This document shows, piece by piece, positions 29,110 to 37,348 of a stretch of DNA of 64,000 bases. The notes below the pieces were generated by a model. It did not search any database. It saw nothing but the letters and a program-made list of their open reading frames with translations, and was not told the origin of the DNA. The position numbers and the translations under genes were made by a program. The stretch spans positions 1 to 64,000 of the forward strand of contig CAJFQM010000006.1 in assembly GCA_904419075.1 (NCBI GenBank), read 5' to 3'. Every line of letters starts with the position of its first letter. Position 1 is the first letter of the stretch. Source of the DNA: an uncultured Clostridia bacterium (lineage in GTDB: Bacteria; Bacillota; Clostridia; Christensenellales; Borkfalkiaceae).

Positions 29110-29188
29110 AAGTATCTTCTCCTTGTATTAAGTATTCTTTTATTTATTTTGTTTTTGAGAGGCGGAAGTTTTCGCCTCTTTTTTGCGA
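29110..29188 (-). promoter_or_regulatory. Hairpin between atpB and atpE
   Basis: AGAGGCG and CGCCTCT (about 29157-29183) form a stem without a following U-run in the operon direction, so it is not a terminator for the atp genes. It may stabilise the atpE message or cause processing. Read on the plus strand it does have a T-run and would stop antisense transcription. Confidence 0.5.
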
Positions 29189-29962
29189 TCAGGCTTCTTT
29201 TACTTCGGGGGAGGCCTTTTTGTTACGTCCCCGTTTCTTTTTGGTTTTCAAAGCAGACCCGTCCAATTCCCTCGGTTCCGTCGCTTCGCCGTAGAACATT
29301 GCGGTCAGGAGCGTATAGACATAGGACTGAATCACCGCATGGAACAGGGTGAACAGTACGCCGACGATTACGGGAACGCCGATGGAAAGGGCGATGTAGT
29401 GATACACGAGCGCGGTAATCAAAAGTCCGCCGATCATACTTCCGAATAATCGGAAGCTCATGGAAAGGAGCAGAGAAATGTCTTTGAGGACGCTTCCCGC
29501 GCCGCGGAGCTTATTGAATTTGATGCCGCCGAAAAGCATGATGGAATAAGACGTAACGGCGAGCGCGATGCAGGCGTTGAGATCGACGAGAATGGCCCGT
29601 ATCCCCAAAATCTCGCAGAGGGTGCCCAGACCGATGTAGACCCAGCATCCGAAAGAGAAAGTCGCAATAAAGGTATAACTGTGCGGACTGTTGTCTTTGG
29701 CGATGCCCTCCACCATTTCGCAGGCTTTTTCGAGCAGTGCCTGAAACGTTCCGGGAACCTTTTTGAATCTCGGGAAGATGATAAATCGGAAAATCAGTCC
29801 GAATGCGAGCACCACGAGAGTGAGGAAAAAGGCCGTGCGGAAACTCGGATTTACCATGAGATGTTCGCCGAACAGATTTCCGAAGAGGGGAACATTTTCG
29901 GGAAGCAGTTCTTCCTTCATGATGTCGCCGATATCTCCCGCCAAAAGCGAAGATAAGTTCAT
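29189..29962 (-). CDS. atpB: F1Fo ATP synthase a subunit
   Basis: The stator channel protein of the membrane sector, 257 residues with about five or six helices. The essential Arg lies in LLSMSFRLFGSMIGG and the last helix block is SYVYTLLTAMFYGEA. A basic tail (KKKRGRNKK) ends the protein. The start ATG 29962 has GGAGG upstream and overlaps the stop of the DUF1275 gene (ATGA), showing translational coupling. Confidence 0.96.
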   Translation of the reverse strand: MNLSSLLAGDIGDIMKEELLPENVPLFGNLFGEHLMVNPSFRTAFFLTLVVLAFGLIFRFIIFPRFKKVPGTFQALLEKACEMVEGIAKDNSPHSYTFIATFSFGCWVYIGLGTLCEILGIRAILVDLNACIALAVTSYSIMLFGGIKFNKLRGAGSVLKDISLLLSMSFRLFGSMIGGLLITALVYHYIALSIGVPVIVGVLFTLFHAVIQSYVYTLLTAMFYGEATEPRELDGSALKTKKKRGRNKKASPEVKEA

Positions 29963-30708
29963 AAAACCTCCTTTTCCGTTCCGTCCGAAGAGTTCTTTTT
30001 CCGCCGTCCGAGGACAATTCCCAAACCGAGAAACATAAAGAGCAGAGAAACGGACAGAATCGCATATTGTTTCGCCCAAACGGTGAGGAAATATCCCGCA
30101 GTGACGCCCGAGATAAAGAGGACGATGAGCAGGGTATAATATCCCGCTTTTTTCAGCGAAAGTTTATCTTTGTCGGCTGCGGCGGAAAAGAGATTTCCGC
30201 TCAGAAGCCGCAAATTGTTGGTGCAGAATACCGTGGAGAGCGCCACGCCGTTCATATCGCGGAAAGCATGATATTGCAGAGCCGCCACGGAGGAAATCAA
30301 AGCGTTCGGAAGCAACGTCGGAAAGGAGACGGGGATAAATCCCACCACGGTTAGAATGACGGTTTCGGTCGCCAGAATGGCGCATTGATAGAGAAATCGT
30401 CCTTCCTGTAAGCCGATCCCTTTCTTTTCGGCACGCTTTTTTGCTGCCCGGTAGGTGAGGTCGCCCACGATATTGGCCAAGACGAAAAAGGCTACCGGAA
30501 TGAGATACCTGAGCGCTTTTATGCCTTCGCCGCCGCAGATTCCCAACGTCATGAGAATGAGATTTCCCGTTTGAGCGTTACAGAACACGCCCCCGCGGGC
30601 CACATAAGTGTACGCGTCGAAAAAACCGCCCGCAAAGCCCAGAACGAGAACGACGGGCAACAATTCAAACGGGTCGGATTTCTTTTTTTCGGGTGAGTCT
30701 GATTCCAT
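29959..30708 (-). CDS. DUF1275 (YoaK family) membrane protein
   Basis: A 249-residue membrane protein with about six helices. GFAGGFFDAYTYVARGGVFCNAQTGNLI near the N terminus is the family signature and LGLGIVLGRRKK closes it. The function is unknown. It is the first gene of the ATP synthase operon and overlaps atpB by four bases, in the place where many genomes have atpI; whether it helps c-ring assembly is speculation. Confidence 0.85.
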   Translation of the reverse strand: MESDSPEKKKSDPFELLPVVLVLGFAGGFFDAYTYVARGGVFCNAQTGNLILMTLGICGGEGIKALRYLIPVAFFVLANIVGDLTYRAAKKRAEKKGIGLQEGRFLYQCAILATETVILTVVGFIPVSFPTLLPNALISSVAALQYHAFRDMNGVALSTVFCTNNLRLLSGNLFSAAADKDKLSLKKAGYYTLLIVLFISGVTAGYFLTVWAKQYAILSVSLLFMFLGLGIVLGRRKKNSSDGTEKEVL

Positions 30709-30779
30709 GATTTATATATGACCTCGGAAAAAATTTTGTCAGAAATCGACAAAGTCTCTCATTTCCCCGCGTGTCCGTT

Positions 30780-30808
30780 ATTATACCCCATTTTTCGCAT
30801 TTTGTAAA
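30780..30808 (-). promoter_or_regulatory. Promoter of the DUF1275-atp operon
   Basis: On the minus strand TTTACA (30803-30808), 17-bp spacer, TATAAT (30780-30785), giving a leader of about 65 nt. Confidence 0.8.
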
Positions 30809-30876
30809 ACGGATTGAAGGTATATATATCATATCAAAAATTTATGATTATAATTATAAAAACGTATAATAAAGAC

Positions 30877-30905
30877 TTGACGGACGTCTGTTTTAAGGAT
30901 ATACT
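30877..30905 (+). promoter_or_regulatory. Promoter of the LysR gene
   Basis: TTGACG (30877-30882), 17-bp spacer, TATACT (30900-30905). The start of transcription lies back to back with the atp promoter, about 70 bp apart, separated by AT-rich sequence. Confidence 0.8.
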
Positions 30906-30940
30906 GTAAGGAGAGGAAACAACGGGAGGGCAAAACCCTT

Positions 30941-31834
30941 ATGCTTACAAGTTTGGACTATTACCGCATATTTTATTATGTAGCGAAATATCGTAACTTT
31001 ACGAGGGCGGCGGACGTTCTTCTGACCAGCCAGCCCACGGTGACGAGAACGATAAAAAATCTCGAAAGCGATTTGGGTTGTCGTCTCTTTGTCCGCGGCA
31101 AGAGAGGCGTGACTTTGACGACGGAGGGGGAACTTCTTTATTCTTATATCGCGCCCGCATACGAAAAAATACTGAAAGGAGAGGAAAAGCTGGGCGGGGA
31201 AACTTCTTTGCAGGGCGGTTCCGTATATGTCAGCGTCACCGAGACGTCCCTGCACTGTTTCCTTTTGGAAAAATTGGGATTGTTTCACGACCGTCACCCG
31301 CAAATCAGGTTAAAGATTATCAACGTTTCCACGACGCAGGCGATAGAAAACGTCGTCAGCGGCCGTTCGGATTTTGCGTTTGTCGCTTCTCCCGCCGAGG
31401 CACCGTCTCCGCTCAAACAAGTGGAGCTTCATCCTTTTCGGGACATTCTCGTCGGCAACGCCAACTATATCGAACTGACCCGCGGCAGTTATCGACTCAG
31501 AGACTTGAAGAAATATCCGCTCATTTCACTCAGCCGCAGCGCCTCTTCCGCGTATATTTTTTATCAGGCGGTATATGCGAAAGAGGGATTGGAATTTCGT
31601 CCCGACATCGAACTGAATACTTCCGATTTGGTGATTCCCTTTATCCGTCGAAATCTGGGCGTCGGATTCGTTCCCGAAGAATTGGCGCTGCCCGCGCTGA
31701 AAGCGGGCGAAATCGTCAAAATTCATTTGAAAGAGGAAATTCCCGAGCGAATCGTTTCCGTAGTCTATAACCCGCATTATCCGTTGTCTGCCGCGGCGAA
31801 GGAACTCCTCAGGCTTGTTCGGCAGGGGAAATGA
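30941..31834 (+). CDS. LysR-family transcriptional regulator
   Basis: A 297-residue DNA-binding regulator. The N-terminal winged helix-turn-helix is RNFTRAADVLLTSQPTVTR (residues about 19-37), followed by the linker helix and a periplasmic-binding-like effector domain. LysR regulators often control the divergent neighbour, which here is the DUF1275-ATP synthase operon. Its effector is unknown. Confidence 0.9.
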   Translation: MLTSLDYYRIFYYVAKYRNFTRAADVLLTSQPTVTRTIKNLESDLGCRLFVRGKRGVTLTTEGELLYSYIAPAYEKILKGEEKLGGETSLQGGSVYVSVTETSLHCFLLEKLGLFHDRHPQIRLKIINVSTTQAIENVVSGRSDFAFVASPAEAPSPLKQVELHPFRDILVGNANYIELTRGSYRLRDLKKYPLISLSRSASSAYIFYQAVYAKEGLEFRPDIELNTSDLVIPFIRRNLGVGFVPEELALPALKAGEIVKIHLKEEIPERIVSVVYNPHYPLSAAAKELLRLVRQGK

Positions 31835-31895
31835 AAGGGATCGAAAAGGAAATCGTAAAATTTCGTGAATACTTGATGAAAAAGTGTAACCGGTA

Positions 31896-31924
31896 TTGAT
31901 TTTTGTATAGATTCGTGGTATAAT
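31896..31924 (+). promoter_or_regulatory. Promoter of the alarmone synthetase gene
   Basis: TTGATT (31896-31901), 17-bp spacer, TATAAT (31919-31924), 23 bp before the start codon. Confidence 0.85.
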
Positions 31925-31947
31925 AAACAGGGTGGAGGACAGTAGGA

Positions 31948-32637
31948 ATGACTCTCAAAAAAGATTTTTACGGTAACGTTGCGTTTGCGGCAGGGGAAGG
32001 CCCCGATGCGGCGTTTATCCGAGAATATATGCGTTTGAAACCTCTTTACTCGGGCGCTTTGAAAACGGCATGTGCGAAGTTTGAAATTCTCGATGACGAA
32101 TTCAGCATGATTCAGGGGCATGACCCCATACATAACATCGAAAGCCGCTTGAAAACGGTAGAGAGCGCTTATGAAAAACTTCATCGTCGCGGATACGAAC
32201 AAATCCCGCAGAATTTGACGAAACTCACGGACATTGCGGGCGTGCGGGTAGTCTGCGGCTATATTGAAGATATTTATAAAATAGCCCGCGTATTTCTCAA
32301 TCAGAACGGAATCCGTCTCTTGAATGAGAAGGATTATATAAAGACCCCGAAACCCAACGGTTACAGAAGCCTGCATCTCATCGTGGAAATTCCAGTTTCT
32401 TTGTCCACGTTGCAAATGGGGGTACCCGTGGAAATTCAGCTCAGGACGATTTCCATGAATATGTGGGCGAGTTTGGAACATGAGGTTTCCTATAAAGTCA
32501 ATGCGGATTTGGTAGAGTCTTATCGGGAAGAACTCAAAGCGTGCGCGGACGATTTATTTGCGGTCGAAGAACGGATGCAAAAGATTTGTCACGGAATCCG
32601 CGAACAGCCGAAACCGATTATGCTCCGGGAAAAATGA
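31948..32637 (+). CDS. Small alarmone synthetase (GTP pyrophosphokinase domain only)
   Basis: Makes (p)ppGpp from ATP and GTP/GDP. The 229 residues contain only the RelA/SpoT synthetase domain: ESRLKTVESAYEKL, TDIAGVRVVC, the substrate segment NGYRSLHLIVEIP and VEIQLRTISMNMWASLEHEV. There is no hydrolase or TGS domain, as in YjbM/RelQ. The stop overlaps the next start (ATGA). Confidence 0.92.
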   Translation: MTLKKDFYGNVAFAAGEGPDAAFIREYMRLKPLYSGALKTACAKFEILDDEFSMIQGHDPIHNIESRLKTVESAYEKLHRRGYEQIPQNLTKLTDIAGVRVVCGYIEDIYKIARVFLNQNGIRLLNEKDYIKTPKPNGYRSLHLIVEIPVSLSTLQMGVPVEIQLRTISMNMWASLEHEVSYKVNADLVESYREELKACADDLFAVEERMQKICHGIREQPKPIMLREK

Positions 32638-33662
32638 ATTACAGGCAAGCGAAAGAAAAAGCTGCCGCAAAGGGCAGAAAAATAAAGGCAATCATTCTCG
32701 CCGTCGTGCTTTTTGTCGCGGCGGGGCTGTGTATTTTTTCGGCTTTTTATCCCGCATCGACGTGGAAATATTACGTAGGGCTCCCCGACGTTCCGAAACG
32801 GAAAGAGGGAGAACTTCGCATTCATTTTCTCGACGTGGGACAGGGCGATTGCACGCTCGTAGAATTTCCCGACGGCAGGACGATGATGATAGACGGCGGA
32901 GACGGGAAAGCGGAACATACCAAAACAATTCTGCGATATATGAACGCCTTGAAGATCGACGCTTTGGATTTTCTTTTGCTCACACATTCCGATTCCGATC
33001 ATTGCGGCGGACTTTCTGAAATCATGGAGATAAAGGAAGTAAAGACGGTTTATCTTCCCGAAATCAAAGATATCAATATCAATCGGGAATATGCGGAATT
33101 TTACGCCTCGGTAGCGGAAAGCGATGCACGGATAATATATTCCGAGCGGTATCTCGGAATTTTTTCTGAGGGAGAATATCCGTATTCGTTGGTTTTCCTC
33201 TCCCCGTACCGTGCGGGAAATCCGGGCGGCAGCCCTTATGATAAGGTAAACGGCGGGGATTATACGGAAAACGACCTCAACGATACCTCCGCGGTGGTAT
33301 GGCTGGACTATTTCGGAACGAGTGCGCTGTTCTGCGGTGACGCCACTTCTCGAATCGATGAGACTTTGATTCGGGACGCCGAATTGAATTTTTTTGAGGA
33401 TTATGGCGTGGCGCTCGACAGTACGGAGATATTAAAGGTTTCGCATCACGGAAGTGCAACGGGCACCGGCGAAGAATTTGTTCGATATTTGGGCTTGGAA
33501 ACAGCGGTTATTTCCTGCGGCGAGAACAATTCCTACGGCCATCCGGACGCCGGGGTATGCGAGAGGTTGTCCGAGGCAGGAGCGGAAATTTATCGCACCG
33601 ATCTTTCGGGAACGATTATGATTTCCGTTTTTCCGGACGGAACCTATTCGGCGACGATATAA
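32634..33662 (+). CDS. Membrane-anchored metallo-beta-lactamase-fold protein (ComEC C-terminal type)
   Basis: A 342-residue protein with a single N-terminal helix (about residues 20-40) and an extracytoplasmic metallo-hydrolase domain. Metal motifs are LDVGQGDCTLVEF, LLTHSDSDHCGG, FCGDATSRID and KVSHHGSATG. It resembles the isolated MBL domain of ComEC without the channel part; a nuclease or phosphodiesterase role is possible but unproven. It is translationally coupled to the alarmone synthetase. Confidence 0.85.
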   Translation: MNYRQAKEKAAAKGRKIKAIILAVVLFVAAGLCIFSAFYPASTWKYYVGLPDVPKRKEGELRIHFLDVGQGDCTLVEFPDGRTMMIDGGDGKAEHTKTILRYMNALKIDALDFLLLTHSDSDHCGGLSEIMEIKEVKTVYLPEIKDININREYAEFYASVAESDARIIYSERYLGIFSEGEYPYSLVFLSPYRAGNPGGSPYDKVNGGDYTENDLNDTSAVVWLDYFGTSALFCGDATSRIDETLIRDAELNFFEDYGVALDSTEILKVSHHGSATGTGEEFVRYLGLETAVISCGENNSYGHPDAGVCERLSEAGAEIYRTDLSGTIMISVFPDGTYSATI

Positions 33663-33683
33663 AATGATATAAAAATAAATAGA

Positions 33684-33716
33684 AAGGCGGAGTTTTTGTA
33701 AACCCCGCCTTGATTC
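33684..33716. terminator. Bidirectional terminator between convergent genes
   Basis: AAGGCGG-A-GTTT pairs with AAAC-C-CCGCCTT around TTGT, with A/T-rich flanks on both sides. Confidence 0.8.
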
Positions 33717-33720
33717 AATT

Positions 33721-34797
33721 TTATTCCTCTTTTTTCTCTTGCGTTACAGCCGTTATTTTTTTTGGCACAACTCCGTTTTCCCGAAAATGTTTCGGATCGT
33801 TTGCGAATTTTCCGTAAACTTCGTTCACCCGACAGGAATAGGAGAAAGTCGAGGTATACTTTTTCAAAATTTTCAGAAAGGCTCCTACCTGGCGTTTGCG
33901 CACGATGCAGATGAGCAGTGTTTTATCCTGATGAGTATACATGCCTTCTGCGTGAAGAGTGGTGACGCCGCGCCCCAATTTCTCCATGAGTTCCGCGGAC
34001 AGTTCTTCCGCTTTTTCGGTAATGATTTCAAATTTATAACCGCTTTTTAAGCCTTGGAGCATGAAGTCCACGACAAGATCGGAGATAAAGATATTGGACA
34101 AGGTAGAGATGACCGAATTGGTACCGGATTGATAAACGAAAAACGCCAGAACCACGACGGAGGCGTCCATGGCGAAGGCCAACCAGGCGATATTCTGTTC
34201 GGGGCGAAAGCGTTTAATCAGTGCGGAAATCGCATAAGTCCCGCCCGAAGCGCCGAATCTCCTGATCATCAGAGAGAATCCGAACCCGGAAATGACGCCC
34301 ACGCCGATAGAGGCAAAGACGAGGTTGTTTCCGTCCTCATAACAACCGCCGTCGGGCAGAGCGCCGTAATAGGGAAGGCCGTATTTTGTATGGAAGGACT
34401 TGAACAACAGGAGCAACAACGATTGAAACACAAGGTAAACAATCAGCATAATGCCTGTTTTTCTGCTGACAAAGATAACGGCAAGGACAAAAATGGGAAT
34501 GTTGAGTATCAGCATGAAAATACTCATATTCAAGGTTACTTCCCCGAAATACTTTGAGGTTAAGGAACCGAGAATGGAAGCGATACCCGTAATTCCTCCG
34601 GGCGCGAAGTCATTGTAATTGGAAAAATAATAAAGGGAGATCGAAACGAGCAAGGCGGCCGCGAAACAGATAAAAATGTCAAAAACGAGTGTTTTTGGAC
34701 GTAGATCGTCTTTATCGGGCATAGGCATGTCCGAATGCTTTTTTTTCTGTTTGTTTTCGTCCTGGGAAGATATTTCCGTTTGATTATCGTGAGCCAT
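33721..34797 (-). CDS. YitT family membrane protein (DUF161/DUF2179)
   Basis: A 358-residue protein: hydrophilic N terminus of about 35 residues, five or six helices (FAPGGITGIASIL and GASGGTYAISALI are family blocks), then a cytoplasmic DUF2179 domain (from about residue 255, with GRGVTTLHAEGMYT). The family is widespread in Firmicutes and its transport role is unproven. It has its own promoter and a shared terminator. Confidence 0.85.
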   Translation of the reverse strand: MAHDNQTEISSQDENKQKKKHSDMPMPDKDDLRPKTLVFDIFICFAAALLVSISLYYFSNYNDFAPGGITGIASILGSLTSKYFGEVTLNMSIFMLILNIPIFVLAVIFVSRKTGIMLIVYLVFQSLLLLLFKSFHTKYGLPYYGALPDGGCYEDGNNLVFASIGVGVISGFGFSLMIRRFGASGGTYAISALIKRFRPEQNIAWLAFAMDASVVVLAFFVYQSGTNSVISTLSNIFISDLVVDFMLQGLKSGYKFEIITEKAEELSAELMEKLGRGVTTLHAEGMYTHQDKTLLICIVRKRQVGAFLKILKKYTSTFSYSCRVNEVYGKFANDPKHFRENGVVPKKITAVTQEKKEE

Positions 34798-34826
34798 GAC
34801 AAGATCCTCTCTGAAAAGTTAATATT

Positions 34827-34855
34827 ATTATAATATATTTCCGAAAATAAAACAA
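34827..34855 (-). promoter_or_regulatory. Promoter of the YitT gene
   Basis: On the minus strand TTGTTT (34850-34855), 17-bp spacer, TATAAT (34827-34832). Confidence 0.6.
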
Positions 34856-34917
34856 ATGAATTGATGCAACGCTTAAGATTTTTTTGAAAAAATGATAAAA
34901 ATTACCCCGGGAAAAGA

Positions 34918-34946
34918 TTGACATCCTTTGGAAAAAATGATATAAT
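34918..34946 (+). promoter_or_regulatory. Promoter of tRNA-Val
   Basis: Perfect TTGACA (34918-34923), 17 bp, perfect TATAAT (34941-34946). Confidence 0.95.
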
Positions 34947-34973
34947 GACAACGTTATATCTGAAAGATATTTC

Positions 34974-35050
34974 GGTCTCGTAGCTCAGTTGGTTAGAGCG
35001 CATGCTTCACATGCATGAGGTCTTGGGTTCGAGCCCCAACGAGACCACCA
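34974..35050 (+). tRNA. tRNA-Val (anticodon CAC), prophage attachment site
   Basis: Acceptor GGTCTCG/CGAGACC, anticodon stem CATGC/GCATG with loop TTCACAT, T stem TTGGG/CCCAA, encoded CCA. A tyrosine integrase gene begins about 115 bp beyond its 3' end, so the 3' half of this tRNA gene is the likely att core. Confidence 0.97.
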
Positions 35051-35053
35051 TTA

Positions 35054-35095
35054 TACAGGATTTCAGTGCATAAAACGCTGAAATCCTGTATTTTT
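35054..35095 (+). terminator. Terminator of tRNA-Val
   Basis: Perfect 13-bp stem (TACAGGATTTCAG with CTGAAATCCTGTA) followed by five T. Confidence 0.9.
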
Positions 35096-35121
35096 GTATG
35101 CAGAAATTGGCTTCAATAAAG

Positions 35122-35148
35122 GCAAATTGGGGAAGAATTGGGGAAGTA
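35122..35148 (+). repeat. Tandem TTGGGGAA motif beside the integrase
   Basis: Two direct copies of ATTGGGGAAG separated by two bases, between the tRNA and the integrase 3' end. Such repeats are typical of integrase arm-type binding sites. A similar pair is at 367-389, about the same distance from tRNA-Lys(CTT) but in the opposite orientation to its tRNA. Confidence 0.5.
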
Positions 35149-35164
35149 TTATAACGGGTCTCTT

Positions 35165-36514
35165 TTAATAGCGAAGTTTTTCGCCCTCTTTCAAAAGAAA
35201 TGCATCAGAGAGGTCTGTATACGTATTGCCCAAAGCTCCAAGGGAATGACCGACGAACTCTTTTCGCGCGACTTCGGCTACTCCGCATTCCTGACACCTC
35301 GTATAAAAAGTAGTACGTAAATCATAGAGTTTATGATTCGGTAATACCTCTTTCATTTTATCTCGCATGTGTTCAACGCGATAAAAATAAAGCTCCGTCA
35401 CTCCTTTAAGGTAGGGACGGAGTATGGGGGAAATCGGAATCCTTTTGTATTCTACCTTTTTAGTTTTTCGTTTGCTGTTTACCGCGACGATGAAAGCCCC
35501 TTGAATTTTGGCTGTCTTGTATTCGTTTGGCCTTAATCCCGTATATAGAGCAACGGCAAACATGATTTCGTAAGGCGTACCTTTTACGAAAAGCAAAAGT
35601 ATTTTTTCTTCGTCATAGGTCAAAGCGGTGCCATGTTCATATTCGTGATTAATGGCCGGGATAGTGTCCATAGGATTAATCGAAATCAAATGATGAGCGA
35701 TAGCCGATTTGAAAATGACGTTCATAAGAGAATAGGTACTTTGAGCAAGCCGTTCGTGTCCTTTGTCTAAAAGGTTGTCGAGCACTCGTTTACAATGTCC
35801 GGGAGTTATAGATTTGATATGTATACTACCCAGAATAGGCTGAATATGATTTCGATATTTTTGGGTATCTAATTGAAGGGTAGTTTCGGACACTTTTTCT
35901 TTTCGGAAGGTTTCAAAATAAAACTGAGTGAATCCTTCAAAAGTAGTCGGCACAGTATTGGTTTTTTGTTGTTTCGGTTTGGCGACTTTGGCTTTTTCGA
36001 TAAAATGCGCTTTCGCCTCAGCTTTTGTTTTTCCGCTTGCAGAAATATCATATCCATTACGCCGAAAACGTAATTCATAAGTATAGGTGTGTTTTCCGCT
36101 TGCATGCGTTCTCAAATGGGCGGTAAATCCGCAAAGTTTGAATACTCTGAAAAATGTTTTGTTTGTTGACATTTGTCTAATCTCCTCTTCGTTGAATTTG
36201 ACAATGTCTCCTTCCGAGCCCTCAGCTAAAAGCTGGGGGCTTTTTTCTTTTTCCCCGAAATTCTGCCAGCTTTTGAATAACTCCATTTTTGCGTTATGCT
36301 CGTCTTGATCGTCGGATTGCTTCATAATCAATAATCCTTGGAACGCATAACAGAACTGCATAACGGCAACGCTCTTGGCCTTCAAAGCTAACAGGAGCTT
36401 AGGAGTATGGGACAGTGCAAATCGAAGTTCGGGACTATTGATTAGTTCCTGTAATTCTTCGGCGCTGACCGAAATTTGAGTAACAATAGAATTTAGTGTG
36501 TTAGAAATATCCAT
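35165..36514 (-). CDS. int: Prophage tyrosine integrase
   Basis: A site-specific recombinase of 449 residues. The N-terminal 100 residues are unusual, without a match I recognise. An AP2-like arm-binding segment follows (TYTYELRFRRNGYDISASGKTKAEA), then a SAM-like core domain and the catalytic domain with GLRPNE (first Arg), YDLRTTFYTRC (second Arg) and VGHSLGALGNTYTDLS (nucleophile Tyr). Shine-Dalgarno AAGGAGG precedes the ATG. It points toward tRNA-Val, the standard arrangement. Confidence 0.93.
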   Translation of the reverse strand: MDISNTLNSIVTQISVSAEELQELINSPELRFALSHTPKLLLALKAKSVAVMQFCYAFQGLLIMKQSDDQDEHNAKMELFKSWQNFGEKEKSPQLLAEGSEGDIVKFNEEEIRQMSTNKTFFRVFKLCGFTAHLRTHASGKHTYTYELRFRRNGYDISASGKTKAEAKAHFIEKAKVAKPKQQKTNTVPTTFEGFTQFYFETFRKEKVSETTLQLDTQKYRNHIQPILGSIHIKSITPGHCKRVLDNLLDKGHERLAQSTYSLMNVIFKSAIAHHLISINPMDTIPAINHEYEHGTALTYDEEKILLLFVKGTPYEIMFAVALYTGLRPNEYKTAKIQGAFIVAVNSKRKTKKVEYKRIPISPILRPYLKGVTELYFYRVEHMRDKMKEVLPNHKLYDLRTTFYTRCQECGVAEVARKEFVGHSLGALGNTYTDLSDAFLLKEGEKLRY

Positions 36515-36596
36515 ATTTTCCCTCCTTAGTGGAAATATGAATAAAGTTTAACACATATCTGAAAAAAAAGAAGTAATATTCTTAAAAAACCATTAA

Positions 36597-36986
36597 TTAA
36601 AAAATAGATTTATCTTTTTTGATATTATTATAAGACTGAGCAGCTCCAAAGAAGCCCAAGGTGTTTTCAAGCTGTGTGTCTGACATATCGGCCAAAATCT
36701 TAATAATTTCCGTCAGTTTCTTTTTCCGTTCGGGGGATTGAGATTCTATAATTTTCTCATATTCTGGTGCATGTGAAGCTGTCAAAGAAAACTCCGACGG
36801 AGTACGTCCGAGCAGATAATCAATGCTGACTTCAAAGAAATCGGCTAATTTAATAAGCGTGTCGTACCCTGCTTGATGTCTGTCATTTTCATAAGTACAA
36901 TATGCTTGTCGGGATATGCCAAGCATTTTTGCGACATCTTCTTGCCGTAACTTTTTGCTCTCTCTCAATAATATTAAATTTTTCAT
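36597..36986 (-). CDS. XRE-family prophage repressor (CI-like)
   Basis: A 129-residue repressor candidate. The helix-turn-helix occupies residues about 13-35 (QEDVAKMLGISRQAYCTYEND), followed by FFEVSIDYLLGRT. The C-terminal half is helical and has no peptidase motif, so it would not self-cleave like lambda CI. Start ATG 36986 has AGGAGG. It is divergent from the early promoter at 37053. Confidence 0.88.
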   Translation of the reverse strand: MKNLILLRESKKLRQEDVAKMLGISRQAYCTYENDRHQAGYDTLIKLADFFEVSIDYLLGRTPSEFSLTASHAPEYEKIIESQSPERKKKLTEIIKILADMSDTQLENTLGFFGAAQSYNNIKKDKSIF

Positions 36987-37052
36987 AAAGTACCTCCTAA
37001 ATGTAGTATAAAAAATTTTTTCTGAAAAAGCAACAAAAAGTATCCAAAATGC

Positions 37053-37081
37053 TTGACAAGATAGTAATAGTATCATATAAT
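37053..37081 (+). promoter_or_regulatory. Early rightward promoter with a candidate operator
   Basis: TTGACA (37053-37058), 17 bp, TATAAT (37076-37081). The spacer is filled by an imperfect palindrome GATAGTAATAGTATC (37060-37074), placed where the repressor of 36597-36986 could block transcription. Confidence 0.75.
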
Positions 37082-37120
37082 ATAATAAAAGATAGGAAAC
37101 GTATCAAACGGAGGATAAAA

Positions 37121-37348
37121 ATGGAGAAGGAAAATAAACTGTTTATTCACAATACGGATGAAGTATTTGTGATAAGGGCTCAAAATGCTGTGTCACCAGA
37201 TATTATCGGATTTTTAGAAATTACGATATCAAAAGATATAGAAAAAATGCCCCCGTATGAAAAGGAGACATTTTTGAATCGGACGCAAGAGATGTTTAAT
37301 TTGTATTACAATAATTTTAAGGATAAGTTACTTGCCGATAAAAGTTAA
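37121..37348 (+). CDS. Small prophage protein, paralogue of 38436-38687
   Basis: A 75-residue protein of unknown function, the first gene behind the early rightward promoter. Shine-Dalgarno GGAGG. FEVTISKEIDKM in the downstream protein corresponds to FLEITISKDIEKM here, and the start (MEK.. and DxVFxxR/DxVYLLR) also matches, so the two are duplicates. The layout is a beta-rich half followed by a helix. Its 3' end overlaps the convergent gene at 37328. Confidence 0.6.
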   Translation: MEKENKLFIHNTDEVFVIRAQNAVSPDIIGFLEITISKDIEKMPPYEKETFLNRTQEMFNLYYNNFKDKLLADKS

